From positions 49,490 to 113,489 of the forward strand of contig FWCC01000313.1 of assembly GCA_900169235.1 (NCBI GenBank): 64,000 nucleotides of DNA, in the 5' to 3' direction. Origin of the DNA: Zarea fungicola. Lineage: Eukaryota > Ascomycota > Sordariomycetes > Hypocreales > Cordycipitaceae. This document shows, in pieces, positions 41,839-55,477 of the stretch. Within the stretch, counting starts at the first letter, position 1. Every line of letters begins with the position of its first letter. The notes beneath the pieces are model-generated. The model made no database searches, was not told the origin of the DNA, and saw nothing but the letters and a program-made list of their open reading frames with translations. The translations under genes were made by a program, and so were the position numbers.

Positions 41839-44800
41839 GATATCGGTGTCGGAGAGCATGCGCACCCGCAGATGTCCAAGTCCGATGCAGGAGTTCCGTC
41901 CGCTCGTCGAGACTTGGTAGGCGATGGAGCTGCGCGGCGAAAAGTATATATACAAATAAATATAAATAAATATGTACTCGAAATTCAATGGCAATACTGC
42001 CTAGAGGACTCGAAGAGGACTAGAAGTGCAAGTAGCAAAAGGGCCGGTCTATCGCGACGGATAACGATGGGTGTTGTGGGTGGCTCGTGATCTCCGCCCC
42101 TGGTCCCTCAATGCGCATTTCCGTAATACCAAGTAGGATCCGGGGTGGTGGTTTGGGTGAATGCCGCAAGCAGCCCACGTCAGGCCAAAGTTCCAAGGAG
42201 GTGCGTAATGGCTAGGAGGTGCGACTCAGGGATTGTTGGGCGGCGGAATTGGTTGATTTGAGATCTTTGGACAAGAGGTGACGGCAGGCTCAATGTACAA
42301 GAGGCAAGCGAGAAGTTGAGAGGTGATGAGCGACTAGTTTGATGCAGAGAAGCTGGCAACGCTCGTCTACGCCAAATATTAAGCACAAGCCTGCCACACG
42401 TCTTCTGCCCCAGGGCTTTGGGGGGAGGGGTGGGTGACTGTCAGGTGGGTGGGTACTCAGAAAAGATGCAGGGCCTGTGCCGTCCAGATGGTTCAACAAC
42501 TGTGTCCGACCCCTCCAAGCTGCTAAACTCCAAGCTCCAAGCTAGCGGCCGCCAGGTGGCGTGTGGAATACAACTAACAAGAGACCTGGCAGGCGGCATT
42601 ATTAGGCTGTTAAATTGGCAAGGTACGAGTTTGTACCAGTACGTTGAGTAATAGTACGCATAGTGTTATCCTGCTCTTACGTAGCTGGATGAGTTGCGCG
42701 TCGGCAGCACCCTTGCCAATAGGTAGACATGGCATCCCTACGGAAGGCTGAGCAAACTACTATACCTACTTGTATGCTCGATTTGAGTTTACTACACACT
42801 GTAGGTACCTTGGTCTGGCGTGCTTTGACAATATTATCGTCATCCAGTCCCGTTTCCTCCAACGTGGAGCATTTCTTCTTGCCAGGTCGTCTCGTCTTGG
42901 TCACCGGCAGCAAGACATAATGGTGCCTACCATTCTATTTTACTTACCGGGAGCACCCCAGCTTATAGTTCCCAAACATGGTACCCTCCGAAAACGTACC
43001 CAGTAAAAAAATAGAAAAAAGCTTCAAGGTCCACGCTGGTGGCACTGAGTGCGCCTTCTGGACCCGTGCTGTGGAGAGAAAGAGGGGCGTGCGGAGGTGG
43101 CTACCTGGGTTAGCACGCGTAGGGCCAGTAGCAGTGGGGGACATTGCATTGGAAGAGAAAGGTACCTGCACCGGTGTACCTCTCAAGTACATTCCCCTTT
43201 GGAAAGGACTTTTAGCGTGCTTTTGCGCCCTGGGGTCAATCGCCTGCAATCGCGGTGTGCGATTTCCACATCTCCGCCCTCTGTCAAATATGAGAGGGTG
43301 TGGCAGCTCATGACCACTCGACAGACCCATGTACCGAGGGCTGAGTACTCAGCATCTAGCCAACTACTAAACTAGGTTGAATCTTCCGAAGCACAGTGCA
43401 TGGAGAAAGGCGGTCCCCTCGGCATTCCATAGCTCCAGAGCCTCTCTCATATGGAGTACTAATCTAGATTATTCAGTTGAGATGGTTGTGCCTTTGAAAT
43501 GGAGTCACAATACTCAAGTTGTGGAACGGGCATACAAACCGAGCGTCAACGGTCAAAGCTTTACATTTATTATTAGCCTCGCTTCTACAGCTCGCTTGCC
43601 AACAAGGCCAACCACGACCCATTCAAGGCTGAAATATCGGTGTAATTGCTTTTCCGTCGATGGCTTTATTCTCTCTCGGAAGCAGAGAATGTGAAGCAGA
43701 GATGTCAAGCACTTCCGTTATGAGCGCTTTCGCTGGATTGGGAAGATCTGGTTGGTAACAAGAGTAGGGCAGTTTTTGGTCGTTTCGGTTTGTTCTTTGG
43801 TTTGCTTGCTTCTTTCTTATTCAGACATGAATGCCCATTTCATTTCCACCGTACTTTGCTTTGGTTTTACATTGATGTCTCGAGCCTTGACCAACGGGGG
43901 CCAGACGTCCAGAGCCTCATGAGCATGCAGAGCAATAATGACCGAGCCCCATGTCGGCAAGCATTGCCACCATCGTTGCCACTCATATTGATAATTACTT
44001 TTCTGTCTACGGAGTATATCATGCAATGAGATTAAAGCAGAAGAAAGCCGGGGTTGGTGCATCGCTTGATAAACTTTATGACAACTTTTGTGTTTATCAA
44101 TGTATTGCTTATGCTTCAAGGAGAGGTATGTGAATAAGACTAAGCTTGTCAACACTAGCCCAGCCTTGGCAAACGGCAGATCCGCGTGTACATGATACAG
44201 TAATAATAAGAATTATCCAACAAGCAGATCTGACCAGCAAAAAGTAGGTGCAGCCTAGAGTCCACCGTCAGCAGTCAAGGGTGGCTGAGGAGCGGCGCTC
44301 TGATTCCAGGACGAGCACCCTTGTTCACTATCCAATACGGGCAAGCCATGCATGCACTCCAGAGTTTTTAAGGGTCTGCATTACTGCACGTACAAGGAAG
44401 CAGGGTTGTCAGCCGCAGTAAAAGCAATGTACCCAGTACTGCAATTACTTGTAGTTGACCACCATCGAGCACATCAATGGGTCCTGCAGTAACCCTAAAA
44501 ATGTCTGGGTCGGTTATTGCTTTTTATCGTCTTCTTGTCGAGTGCAAAGAACCGTTTTTCTTGACAGCTGTGTCTGTGTCCATCCAACCAACTACAATGT
44601 TGCGTTCGCGCACCCAAGATTATAGGGCGGCGCGGCTCACGGGACACCGACACTAGCTCACACAGCCATTATTGTTTCATCTGAATCTGTCAGTCTCCCA
44701 AACCCGAAAAATACAAAGTGACGTACAGGCCAGCTGGCAGCCGGCCAGCATTGATGCAGGGACCTCCACTAAGAGCCGTAGTTGCACCGCAGAAATTGGT

Positions 44801-46697
44801 GGCCTTCAACGGCTACTCACAACTCGGTTCATCGCCAATGCAGCTTGCGATTCCATACAACGAATGAGCACATTCAATTGCCGACAGAGGTAACGTCTCT
44901 AGCAACCATCTCTACACCGTTGTTACATTTCCCCAGACTCTATGCGTCATTATACATGTGCGCCATTATTTGCTTAGGCCTCGTCCGCTGTCCAAAAAGA
45001 CATCGATTCGCTGCAATCAGTCCCACATGCGGCATTGCACGACGGGTGCGACAATGTCAACTCCATATAACTAGCCGGCCATCTTCGCTGTCGCCGTGAA
45101 GGGTCCTTGAGCTAACACCAGCTGGTGGCTCGCGATGTTACTCTCCGGAACCTTTTTAGCCTCCCTCTCACTGCCACAGCCCACGCTTATTCCCTCATCA
45201 GTTTACCCATTTGCCATGGCACAGCCATGTTCGCTGCCCCGTGTTGGATTTGGATACCTAGTTATGCAGCCCCGGCCGGCTGCGACAGTGAAACAGTGCT
45301 GGCCGCCTCGACCAGGAGATCTCGCTCCGGGGCGCACGCGCCAGCTGTGTAGTGTGTATTCGGCCACGTTTCGGCCAGTTACGCAGGAAGAAGGAAGCGT
45401 GCATCGACAATCGCAGGAAAGGTCTTTCCATAATCAGTTAGTGGGACACTAAAGAGTTGTGGAAGCTACCAAAGGCTTTTAGGGTGATGTTATTGTTATT
45501 GTTTTGTATCCCCGCTGTTGTCCTGTCATGTCCACTACCACCAACTTCTCCATGTACCCATCTATAACCATCTCCATTGCTTCGGCCTAACTACCTAATA
45601 GGGTGCCTGTGTCTGGCTTGTCCCGTTTCGTAATTCGAGTAGTCCTTTCCCCTTTTTTTGCTTTTTCAAGGTTTACTTTCATTACATCCTAATGACACAG
45701 GTAATCTCTTGCAACACAGCCTGGGCAGAAAAGAAGGTTTTCATGGACTAATTTCCCGTCGCCTTAGACGAGTTGATGGTGCAGAACAACACGGCGGGAT
45801 TATCAGTAGCACATAGTCACAAGACACACTGCCTTTTTGTTTTGGCCGTCGCCTATTTACATGCCCCAGACAAGGCCCCAACTAGTTGCGCAGTATGCAC
45901 GCATCATGCATGGTGCCCCGGAAAGAGTGCGCATAGGCAGGGCTTAGCTTTCAGACGGAGGAAATTTGGTACCGATACCCCTGCGGAATGTAACGAAATT
46001 ACGGAGTACAGGCTGCTAAAAGTAGAGCAGAACCCTTGCTGTCTTGTCTGCATTGTTAACGAGACGCCTGGCCAACAACTCAGCATCTCCCCAAACCCAA
46101 CACCGTCAGCACTAGCTAGCAGCGTGGGACGATGATGAACTGCCACCACGCACGCTGCCGTCTTGCAAGATCTACACGTAATTATTTTTGTTGATTCAGG
46201 ATCTAGTGGGATCTAGCTGAGGTTTTATGGTCATGCAATGCCATATCATGCATGCCTGCGGAGATTTGAAAGTATTGTCACATGTTACTTCGTCAGGAAG
46301 CATCTACACCGGCCACGGTAGATTAGCCAGGGCAAGGACCGTCCTTGAAAGATGCATCAGTCACTTGCCGTTTTTTCTGCCCAACGCAGTGGTCTTGTCT
46401 TCAATAAAAGTGATAGTTCTGCACAATTCAACTCTGCGTAAATTCTAAATTTAATTATACCTGAAATGCGCCTCGAAGGGCCTATTCCCCCGAGGCATAT
46501 ATGCGCCGTCAACTGGCGCCATTGAACGCCAGATGATACCGTTTCAGCTCATGGCCCTATTGCATAATGCCCGTGTATCAAAACTCCTAGATGAAAGAAA
46601 CGCCACCTACCACTAACTACCCCCTTCTTAATGCTCTCTCGCCCCGACCCGTCTTCTAAGCTGCATTGTCTGGGTGTTGCACTAATTAAGGGCATGG
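41839..46697. other. Long gene-poor region
   Basis: About 4.9 kb without a supported gene. The first few hundred bases are the promoter of the zinc-cluster gene. Open frames of up to about 130 codons occur on both strands; none has a known motif or plausible splice joins. The region contains no perfect long repeats or terminal inverted repeats that I can see. Confidence 0.5.
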
Positions 46698-49016
46698 CTA
46701 GCTGCCGTTCGCCAGCCTCACAAAGCTGTAGGGTACATTTTGTCCAACCAGTAGCCGCATACTCTCCACCGTTGTAAATGCAGCACTGTCTGCTGCCCCA
46801 TACGCAGCAAATCCACTCTTTTCTGCAATCTCGGCTGTTTCGATCGCTTGTCGGTCAGCAGCGTGAGCCAAGTCAAGAAACACCTTCCTGGTGCTTGTTG
46901 ATCCCTGGTGTTGGATGTTACTGGCAAAGGCGCGCAGAAGCAGCCGTACGATACTGCTCTTTGCAGGGACGAGAGCAGAGACCATGAGAAACGGTGCTGC
47001 ACTTTCGTTTGCACTCGAACGCGCGCGCTGCAGGCTATCCAGGCTGTTGAATTGCTCAATCGGCGGCGCATTACGAGCCAAGGTTGATGATGTTTTAAAT
47101 CCCAGGCTATATATCTTGGAAATTTTAAGTGCCTTCATCGCAAAAATGACGGGAGCCGCATCCTCTGATGACGATGCCAGTATCATGGCAGTACGGCCAG
47201 CGTATGCTGAAGGTGCGAGGTCCCTAGTCAGTGCGCTGAGTATGCCCTTCCAACTCGCATTATCGAATATCAGCGTCGTGTTCTGGTTGGAGGCAACATG
47301 GTTCGGGTTGGCGGTGCCATCGGCTTGCTGCCTCGGGCTCGCGGGCGACGATGCCGGTCTGGAGCCTGAAAGTGATGCCGATCCTGTTCTCACCATTATC
47401 GTATCAACCGTGCCAATGACCCGCGCAGCTTCGCTAACGACAGGTCCTTCCCCGTTGTTTGCTGTCGTGAGCAGCGGGTTGTGCCGCATGAGGCTGCTAT
47501 AGGACAGGCCAGGGTCGAGGTACGCACCGCCGAAAGACCTCTGGCTGCAGAGCATCTCCAATCCGGCTGGACTGTTTGGCTGCCTCTCTATAACGGCGAA
47601 TTGATGCGGCAAGCCAAGCTCGTTGAAGCATTTTTCGTAAAATGGGGCTCTATGCCCCTTGACCCGCGATTCAACACTTGTAATACCATAAAAGGCTTTC
47701 CTTGGGAGATTGCCCATGTGGGCAAGCGCAGAATTGATTTCGGCCGCGCTCAGCTGTCCAGGTGCCGCAATGATCGGTAACAAAGGGTGCGTAATGGGAG
47801 TAAATGTCTTGTTTAGCGCGCGAGAAATCTGTCCAACCTCACCCATGTTGACAGCGGAGAAGGGTGGCGCATGCGGATACTCGGCCTTCATTTTTGAGCG
47901 GAAGTATTCAAGTTCAAAGTTTTCTGTTTGCTCGTTGATAATGGCAATCATTTTGATAATATCGGCGTATTGAATGGAGCGTTCAAAGATCTCCTGGGCA
48001 TAGTGTGACGGCCAACGAAAATTGCCTGAAAAGTCGTGAAAAGCTGACATGATGCGCGAACTACCCTTCTTCTGCCATAGCCTTTGTCTAATTTGCTGGG
48101 GTAGCCAGAGCTCGACATCGATATACTCCACGCCCCATTGGATCGCTCTGTACAGATAGTCGTAGTACAGCTCAGGCCTGCTCATGGGGAATTTGCCATT
48201 CTCGTTTGTGCAGCGAGTCGTAAAAATAATGGGCAGCTCCGTGCGCTGCCGTAGCAGCATGAGTTGCTCTCCAACGTACTTCAAGCTCGGGACGTCTGCG
48301 TACTTGCCATCGCCCAGAGGCTCGCACAAGAGATCAACGCGAAGCTCAACGGCGTCGGATCCCACTGTCAGGATGTCAAGGTTGGGAAGTGCAGCTCTAA
48401 CATCTGGAAATGTTGTGGATATGAATAGTGTTCTTGGCTTGGCCATGAGCTCGCTGTGATGATTAATTTGGCCCAGAATAAAGGAAGTAAATCGGGAGAG
48501 ATCACGACGCATATCTGGGGTGTCCGAATATAGGAATTCGTAGTCGCAGTGTTCCGAGAGAACAAGACTGGGAGGCATGCCAAGGTTGACAAAGTGAGCA
48601 TTGATTGCGACTACAAGACTCTGATTTCTCGTCGCAATATCGACTGTGGCGGACTCGGCACCAATACCAATGACCGAATTTTGATCTGCAGTCGTCACGT
48701 CGCTGAAACTAGACTTTAGTCTGAAAGGCTTTCCAAGAACTTCGGCAAATATTGAGACAATCGGCTCTTGACCTTTTCCGTAGACGATGACGACGATGCG
48801 GGTGTCACCGCTCTGCAGAGAGTCCCCAAAAAAGCCGCTGTCTATTAGTAGAGGGCTCTGGCTCGAGCGGTCTGCGTTGCTGGCTTGATCAACCTCCATT
48901 TTTGAAGACGCAACATCTTCTCCAAAGGTGGGCGTCGGTCCGGGGCTTGGAGAAGCGCTCGCCAGGAGCTGGTGTACTGCGGCCATGTTACAGTTCGGTA
49001 TGCTGGTACTATCCAA
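46698..49016 (-). CDS. QutR/qa-1S-type quinate pathway regulator (AROM-derived)
   Basis: A single-exon gene of 772 residues. It is built like the C-terminal half of the pentafunctional AROM enzyme. Residues about 72-190 are a degenerate shikimate-kinase-like region ([19 protein letters not shown]-loop lost). Residues about 195-425 are a type I 3-dehydroquinase domain with [23 protein letters not shown] (His327), DIIKMIAI (Lys355), GQISRAL (Arg399) and APGQLSAAE (Gln421). From about residue 436 to the end is a degenerate shikimate-dehydrogenase-like domain ([20 protein letters not shown]). QutR and qa-1S proteins repress quinate use by binding the QutA activator. The known proteins are longer (about 920 residues), so an N-terminal piece may be missing or lie in an unseen exon. 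No quinate enzymes or transporter lie nearby. Confidence 0.82.
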   Translation of the reverse strand: MDSTSIPNCNMAAVHQLLASASPSPGPTPTFGEDVASSKMEVDQASNADRSSQSPLLIDSGFFGDSLQSGDTRIVVIVYGKGQEPIVSIFAEVLGKPFRLKSSFSDVTTADQNSVIGIGAESATVDIATRNQSLVVAINAHFVNLGMPPSLVLSEHCDYEFLYSDTPDMRRDLSRFTSFILGQINHHSELMAKPRTLFISTTFPDVRAALPNLDILTVGSDAVELRVDLLCEPLGDGKYADVPSLKYVGEQLMLLRQRTELPIIFTTRCTNENGKFPMSRPELYYDYLYRAIQWGVEYIDVELWLPQQIRQRLWQKKGSSRIMSAFHDFSGNFRWPSHYAQEIFERSIQYADIIKMIAIINEQTENFELEYFRSKMKAEYPHAPPFSAVNMGEVGQISRALNKTFTPITHPLLPIIAAPGQLSAAEINSALAHMGNLPRKAFYGITSVESRVKGHRAPFYEKCFNELGLPHQFAVIERQPNSPAGLEMLCSQRSFGGAYLDPGLSYSSLMRHNPLLTTANNGEGPVVSEAARVIGTVDTIMVRTGSASLSGSRPASSPASPRQQADGTANPNHVASNQNTTLIFDNASWKGILSALTRDLAPSAYAGRTAMILASSSEDAAPVIFAMKALKISKIYSLGFKTSSTLARNAPPIEQFNSLDSLQRARSSANESAAPFLMVSALVPAKSSIVRLLLRAFASNIQHQGSTSTRKVFLDLAHAADRQAIETAEIAEKSGFAAYGAADSAAFTTVESMRLLVGQNVPYSFVRLANGS

Positions 49017-52000
49017 ACGTATATGATACCGCCCTCAGTCTATTGCTTTCAGAGTTGATTTCTTGGGCCTGGGTCAAGACGTCCAACTTGACAGCGAAGA
49101 TTGTACCATCCGAATAGATTTGGACTGCCCTAGTGAATGAAAGAACAGAGATGGTGAAATTAAACCCTCAGAATAAAACTGGTACGAGAGATTGTCAGTG
49201 TCCGGAAACTGTAGTCAAGAAGACGCAGTGGCTTGCCGGCGTTGGCAAAGAGCGCAAAGCTGTGACAGCTAAGCGAGCACAGTATTACACCAGACGAATC
49301 GGTAGTTGTAACAGCTTGGCAGCAAGGCCTACGGTACAACAAAGGGTATGGTGGTGTTACTCTTTGTAGTCTAAAGACGAGTGTGAAGGTGAAGGTGTGA
49401 GGGTGAAGGTGAATCAGTTGGGTCAAGTTGCGAGAGCTTGAAGGCTCAAGAAAGACACCTGTGGCTGAGGGAAGTAAGCGAGTAGGCTGTATATGTATAG
49501 CGTACACTGAGCTGGTGCCCGCAACTCCTGGCCCTGTTCCAAATGAGGGAGCTCTCTGATGAGGACTTGAAAGCCGTCAGCCAACCCTACGACCCCACGA
49601 CGCCGACAGATATGGCGTTCTCGTGCAAGAGAAGCGAGGGGCACGAGATAGAACGCGGCAGGGACGTCGCCCGAAGGGGTGCGGTCGAGCAAGGGGGCGT
49701 TGCGAGTAGATGACCAAATCGACCAGAGGAGGACGAGAGAAGATGATAATAGAGCAACGTGAGAGCGAAATCACTTGGAGCCGGTGGATTCAGTTCCCTC
49801 TGGGGGTAGTGGGGTTGGGGGTCGCTGTCGGGTTAGTGTTGGCGACTTTGTGGGAGAATGACCGCCAACAAAATTCGTGCCTGGAAAGAGCAGCATGACT
49901 TGTAATAACGTACCGCACTGGAGCGCCAACAGAGAGCCCAGAAACGTCCCCCAGAGCCCCAGAGAGCCCCCCCAAGGCGCCAGGCGCTGCCCCTGCGTAG
50001 ATAGCGTGCGGCGCTCGGCTCCACTACCTAGAGGAGTCGACCAAAGAAGGCCCTGTGGCTGCAGGGCCGCAGATTTGATTCTCCGCCAATTATGTTTCAC
50101 GCTGGAGACGGCTTTTGAAGGAGCTGTTAGCCGGCTCCTTGGCGTTGTCTGGATGACTGCCTGCTCATCTCGCGTGCAAGCATGCGTACACCTCCGGCGG
50201 AGTCAATAATTGCCTGCAATTAATCCACCGTGCCTAGTTAGGTATTCATTGGTCTAATCGGCCGTCATATCTGTTGTTGCTGTTGCTGCTATCTGACATG
50301 CTGCGACTGGTACCGAGGCGCAATGCGACGCTACTTTGGACTCTTTTGCCTGCCGTGGCCGACTGATGGAAACCAGCCTATCATAATCATCACGCCATGT
50401 CCAGGCTCTCCGCAACACGCGCGCCCACCTACGATATGGATGGAAGCATAACAGAATTGTATCAGCATTACCAGCCACTCGTATCTTTTCCTGCTGCATT
50501 TTCCCTTCCTTACCTCCAAGACCCAGCTCTCTAGATATGCGCACTTCGTAAGCTATCGGCTACCAATCCACCCGAAACACCGAGTTCGATGCAACTAAAA
50601 GACCCCAGAAATGCATATTAATTTACTAACTGAGCGACCTAAATCACATGCAGTGTATTCGGACCCTCAGCTTCAGTTGCCCGAGCACTGCTCCGGATCC
50701 GTGGAGTAAACACACATCGGCGGTAGCCAGTGAAGCATTCATCCTGTGCAGACAGCCCTACCTACAGTCAATCTATCTTGGACGGAGGAATTCGTCTAGC
50801 GGCCCGCTCCTGCAGCAGCCCCGACTATTTAGTTGCATAGACAATTTAAGGTGTGATTAAGGACGGAGTATACTACGCAGGCTGACTCGAACAAGGAAAG
50901 ATCATGAAGCAATGACGGCCAACAGTTGCAGCTTCGGGAAACATATCACACTGCCCGTCCATGACCCGCAGTACGGCCGTCTGCCCCGCCAGCTGTCATG
51001 TCTGGTTGATGGTGGATGGGAACCGTTTGAGCTTACCAGAACAGGAGCTTCGGGTCCTGTTTCCACCTCTTAAATTAAGCCATCGGTTAATATTTCAGAA
51101 CGTGCGAGGGACAGTCCCTCGACTCCCTGCTTTTGTTAAACTGTTGGTGGGTCGCCGCTTCATTTTCCACGAATCAACCCTCTTCCCGACCGCATTGCCG
51201 ACGCCCGGCCAACTAACGGTAAAGTGCCGTCACTTCTTTCAAATTAATGCAAAGGTTCAATGCATGGATTTGCTTTAAGCTTACGGCAGAGTATCATTGT
51301 TCCATACCGTAACGAGTATCTTATCCATAGTGCCGCCGGTGAATTCTCCGTCCGTCTTCATTTTGTCAGTTTTGGTCGGGCCAGACACTGATCAGCCATA
51401 ATCTCATTCTCTCTTGGGCACACTAGTTGCTGGCGTAAAAGACCAGTTGCGTGGATCGTTGCTGCGCGTCGGCTGGAGCCACAGTTGAGCCAACCGGCAG
51501 AACCGGCCTGGCATCCGAACATTGATTATTCATCAACTGATATCTCCCATCATGGTGATTCTTTGCAACACAGCCATAATCGATAAAGTCTCTAGGCATT
51601 GCTGAAATGGCCTGGCCTGGCTTGTCTCGTCAATGACCTAACTGTACGTCGGCGGATGTTGTATGTATGAACCCAGCTTGCACGCGATACAGCACAGTAG
51701 GATGCGAGCCTCGCTACCATAATGCCTCGCGACCCTCCTGCCAACCAACCTATATACTGCAACCACATGTGGTAGTAATATGGGCTGCATTTTTATTCCA
51801 TCATTAATCAGCTGTTTGCCACCTCGAATGGCGCTGGGGACACGGCAGCTGCGAAGATGGAGACCAGATATCTCTCTATATTCCTGGTTTCTTCGGCAGA
51901 CTAGACCGCTGTAGTTCTTGCCACGTACTGCTGAAGTTTATATATTAATAGGCTGCAAGTTCACAGTGGTATTCACATCTACTTTCATCCATAACGGTAT

Positions 52001-53157
52001 CTTTGTACAATTCTCCGGCCAAAGCAGACGTGTCACTTTGGCCCCTCCACACGAAGCGGGGATTGGAGTTTAGGAAGAGTCTGCTAGCAACCTGTTATTG
52101 GTAAATTTGTATCATTGTGACTTGTATGGCCGCCCGGCGCTGCATGATTGGTGGAAATGGAAACTCTGTGCCTTGCTCCCCTTCCATTCGGCCGAGATAG
52201 CCGCGGCACACTCTTCAAGCATCTTATGCTCATATCCTACATGGAGAGGTGGATGTTGTTGATTCTCAAGAATTATCAAGGCGCTTTGTTCATTGGACGG
52301 TGTTGCGGCAAAGTTTGTTGTGTGGCTGACTTACTTGAAGCGCTGAAGGAGGTATATGGTGGTCAATCCATTTTGTGTACTGTTTCGGTATCCTTTGTCC
52401 CGCTCTTGTCCCGGTCCTCTCGTGGGGATCTTCTCTGTCAAGTTCAGCCTTTGAATGGTATTAACGGAACTGTGGGATGGGGCCGATATTCTGAACTCGC
52501 CTGTTGATGCCATGATGGTACGGTAATAGACCGAGCCAAGGTTGCTTGTCGACTGCCGCAAAAGCCTCCAACGTGTCGTGAAAGTCGTGAGGGCAGCAAG
52601 GCCTTCATTACCACAAAATTAAATGTAGAAACTGCTTCTCATATTCCTCACTTTTTCTGTGTGTTGTACAGCTTACTTGAATCGACAACTTACCCTATAC
52701 ATTGAAGTTGGAAAGGATCAGTCGATACTAGTATCTCCCAACAGCAGCGTGATGGGTCTATGATGTTCCTAGTCCCGTATTGATCGGGATTTCTGCAATA
52801 TGCCTTCTAGGATGTATTGCTCGGTTCTGGCTATACTAGTTATACCAACTCCGCGCTGCTAATAACATCTGCATGGCGGCAGATCCCTGCAGCCAAAGCA
52901 TGGTAATTACGGTTTAGGCTAGCCTGGTGCTCCACTTTCGATCAAATTGGCCAATAAGACGCGCAGATCTTGAGACTGCATCACTCAACGCCAAAGTTCA
53001 TAACCTAGCTGCTTCGCGACTCGCGCCACTTGCAGGTTTGGCTTGTCTTTCGTGCAGCTTAAGTTTGGGCGTCTGAATCCAATTGTACACCGCCCGTGCC
53101 AAACCTCACACCGATAGTTATTCATACGAGTCAAGAAAAGGTCGAAGAAATACCACC
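49017..53157. other. Long gene-poor region
   Basis: About 4.1 kb between the QutR-type gene and the histone chaperone gene, holding both promoters. A (GTGAAG)-like repeat lies at 49381-49413. The rest holds only short frames (longest 119 codons, 52148-52507) with no domain that I recognise. No transposon or RNA gene is seen. Confidence 0.5.
49381..49413. repeat. Short GTGAAG-type microsatellite
   Basis: gtgtgaaggtgaaggtgtga followed by gggtgaaggtgaat: an imperfect hexamer repeat, about 370-400 bp upstream of the QutR-type start on the minus strand (CT-rich on that strand). It may lie in the promoter or leader. Confidence 0.75.
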
Positions 53158-54776
53158 ATGTCCGACGTCACAGAACAAACACGACCGGCCGAGGAGCCCA
53201 CTGTGCCTGCTGAGGGCAACATTGCGCCCGAAGCTTCAGTCGCCCAGGCTCTCGCTGCTGATGTGGCCACTGCTGACGCCGTTACAAACGAGGAAGCTGG
53301 AGACTATGAAGAGGATGAAAAGTCCAAAAGGGTCACGCTGGCAGACTTATCTGCCAAGGGGAGCGCGTTGTATGCTCACAAGAATTATGAAGAGGCCGCG
53401 GAGATATTCTCACGCGCAAGCAACCTGCAAGCGGAGCTGAATGGCGAGCTCGCACCCGAAAACTCTGAGATTCTCTTCCACTATGGAAGGAGCCTGTTCC
53501 GCCTTGGTCAGAGCAAGAGCGACGTCCTTGGCGGACAGGCAGCCGGGGAGTCCAAGAAGAGCAAGACGAATGGCAGCTCTGGATCCAAGGCTTCCTCATC
53601 CAAGCTCCCCGCCATAGAGGAGGCCGCAAAGAAGACACCTGCAGATGCCACAGATGGGAAGGACACAGAGGCCAAGAAGCCACTATTCCAGTTCACCGGC
53701 GACGAAAACTTTGTTGACTCGGATGACTCTGACGAAGAGGTAAGCCCTCCACCGGCTCTGATCTGGAAGCACATGCCAACTAATTACATCACGAACAGGG
53801 CGGCGAAGAGCCGGAAGAGGAGGAAGACGACCTAGCCACTGCATTCGAAATTCTCGACCTCGCACGCGTGTGCTACATGAAGCAACTCGACCGGCTTAAT
53901 CAAGCAGCCAACGCTGAAAAGGGTAAAGAGACTGTTAGCGAGCCATCTGCCGCCGAAAGACACGTGAAGGAGCGCCTTGCCGACACACATGATGCCCTCG
54001 CTGAAATTTCATTGGAAAATGAACGGTATGCACGAATGGCGCACCAGCAACGCAAGAGGCCGCTAACCAGAAAATAGCTACCCAAACGCCATCGATGACG
54101 GTCGCGTAGCTCTCAATTACAAGCTTGAGCTGTATCCCGAGGACTCGGAGGTGATTGCCGAAGCCCACTATAAGCTCTCCCTTGCGCTGGAATTTGCCTC
54201 CATTACCACAATGGACGAAGACGGCGCCAATGCCAAGCGCGAGGAGATTGACCAGACTCTGCGTGACGAAGCTGTCACGCAGATGGAGCTTGCCATCAAG
54301 AGCTTCTCCCTCAGAGTTCAAGGAAAGGAAGTTGATATTGCCACGTCTGCGTCTCCCTCTGACAACGAGCTACTTCGCAAAGACATTGTTGAGATGAAAG
54401 AGGTGATTGCTGACATGGAACAAAGAGTAAGATGAATCACCAACGGCATGGGTAGTAGGCCGAATGCTAACAGTCCGAGCAGCTCGTCGATCTGCGCAGT
54501 AATCCCATCGATGCCCAGGAGCTTCTGGGCGCACCCGAGGCCAACGTTCTCGGCGGACTCTTTGGCGCTGTGCTCGGTGAGACGCCAGAGCAGACGCAGG
54601 CCCGCGTGGCCGAAGCCACCAAAGGTGCTGTTGACCTGACGAGCATGGTGCGCAAAAAGGCTAAGCCTGAAGCTGCGGCTGACCTGTCCGCAAGCGGCAA
54701 GCGAAAGGCCGAGGATGAGCTGGCGGAGACAGGCGGCGAATCCCCTAAGAAGGCCCGAGTCGAAGACGATGCGTAA
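53158..54776 (+). CDS. NASP/Sim3/Hif1-type histone chaperone with TPR repeats
   Basis: Four exons: 53158-53739, 53799-54025, 54078-54426 and 54483-54776, giving 483 residues. Introns start GTAAGC, GTATGC and GTAAGA. A disordered N-terminus is followed by a first TPR (LADLSAKGSALYAHKNYEEA, FSRASNLQAEL). ENSEILFHYGRSLFRLGQSK comes next, then a Ser/Lys linker and an acidic stretch (DSDDSDEE joined to EEPEEEEDDLA) which interrupts a TPR as in NASP. A helix LARVCYMKQLDRL follows, then LADTHDALAEISLENERYPN, the SHNi-TPR region, with ALNYKLELYPEDSEVIAEAH and YKLSLALEF. The C-terminal tail is basic with KKAKPEA and PKKARVEDDA, likely nuclear signals. The family binds H3-H4 (and the centromeric H3 variant in fission yeast) and delivers them to chromatin assembly. 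A 483-residue length fits Sim3-type proteins. Confidence 0.93.
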
Positions 54777-55477
54777 GACAAAATTTACTGAATAATGTAC
54801 CATTACAAACTTGAGCAGCTGCTGCCAACTCAGAGATGACGACGAACGCGGACTTTTCAAGGCCGCCTTTTTCTTGTGGTGTTTGTTAATGAGCTGTTTC
54901 TGATTTGCACTCTTGCCACCTCTGAGACCGGGTTGCGGCGGCAGGGCAACGACCGGCGGTTTCTTCTCTCTCCTTTGTCTCGGAGTTTTGCGGTCGGAGT
55001 TTGCGGCGTATCGATGGCTGAATGAAATAGCCTGATGGATTCCCTTGCTGCTTCTCCTTCCTCAACGGGAAAGAAGCTGGGTATCTGTCAGAGTTTATCT
55101 GTCTAAAAGCCCTTTATATTTCACTGGGCCAACATGTACGCAGTTTACAAACTACCTTTTTAAGAATGCCCTCGTAATTCATCTTCAAATAGTGTGCATT
55201 TATAATATAATATGTACCTTGGAACACCCACGTACCATGACAAGGAAATAATCTAACCATCAAAACAAATTGTTTGACTCTCACAGGTAGAGAGACACAT
55301 AAAGTACAGTCGACAAGTACTCTATTCTTCTTTCCCGTCCGTCCAATGCGCATCCCTGAGAGGGGGCGAAATGGCCACGAGAGGAAATACTCCTGTACGT
55401 CGGGTGTCCATGCATCGGCGGGTATTTTAATGTAGAAGAAACAAACTCTCGCCGCCCTTTCACCAAGTTCCTCGGAT
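54777..55477. other. Convergent intergenic region
   Basis: Between the stops of the histone chaperone gene and MPP10. Probably 3' UTRs. AT-rich around 55130-55270. The 310-codon minus-strand frame starting here and running to 56046 is out of frame with MPP10 and is a shadow. Confidence 0.6.

Noticed and set aside
52148..52507. 119-codon plus-strand frame in a gene-poor region
   Set aside because: No motif, uneven composition and no neighbouring exons; likely chance.
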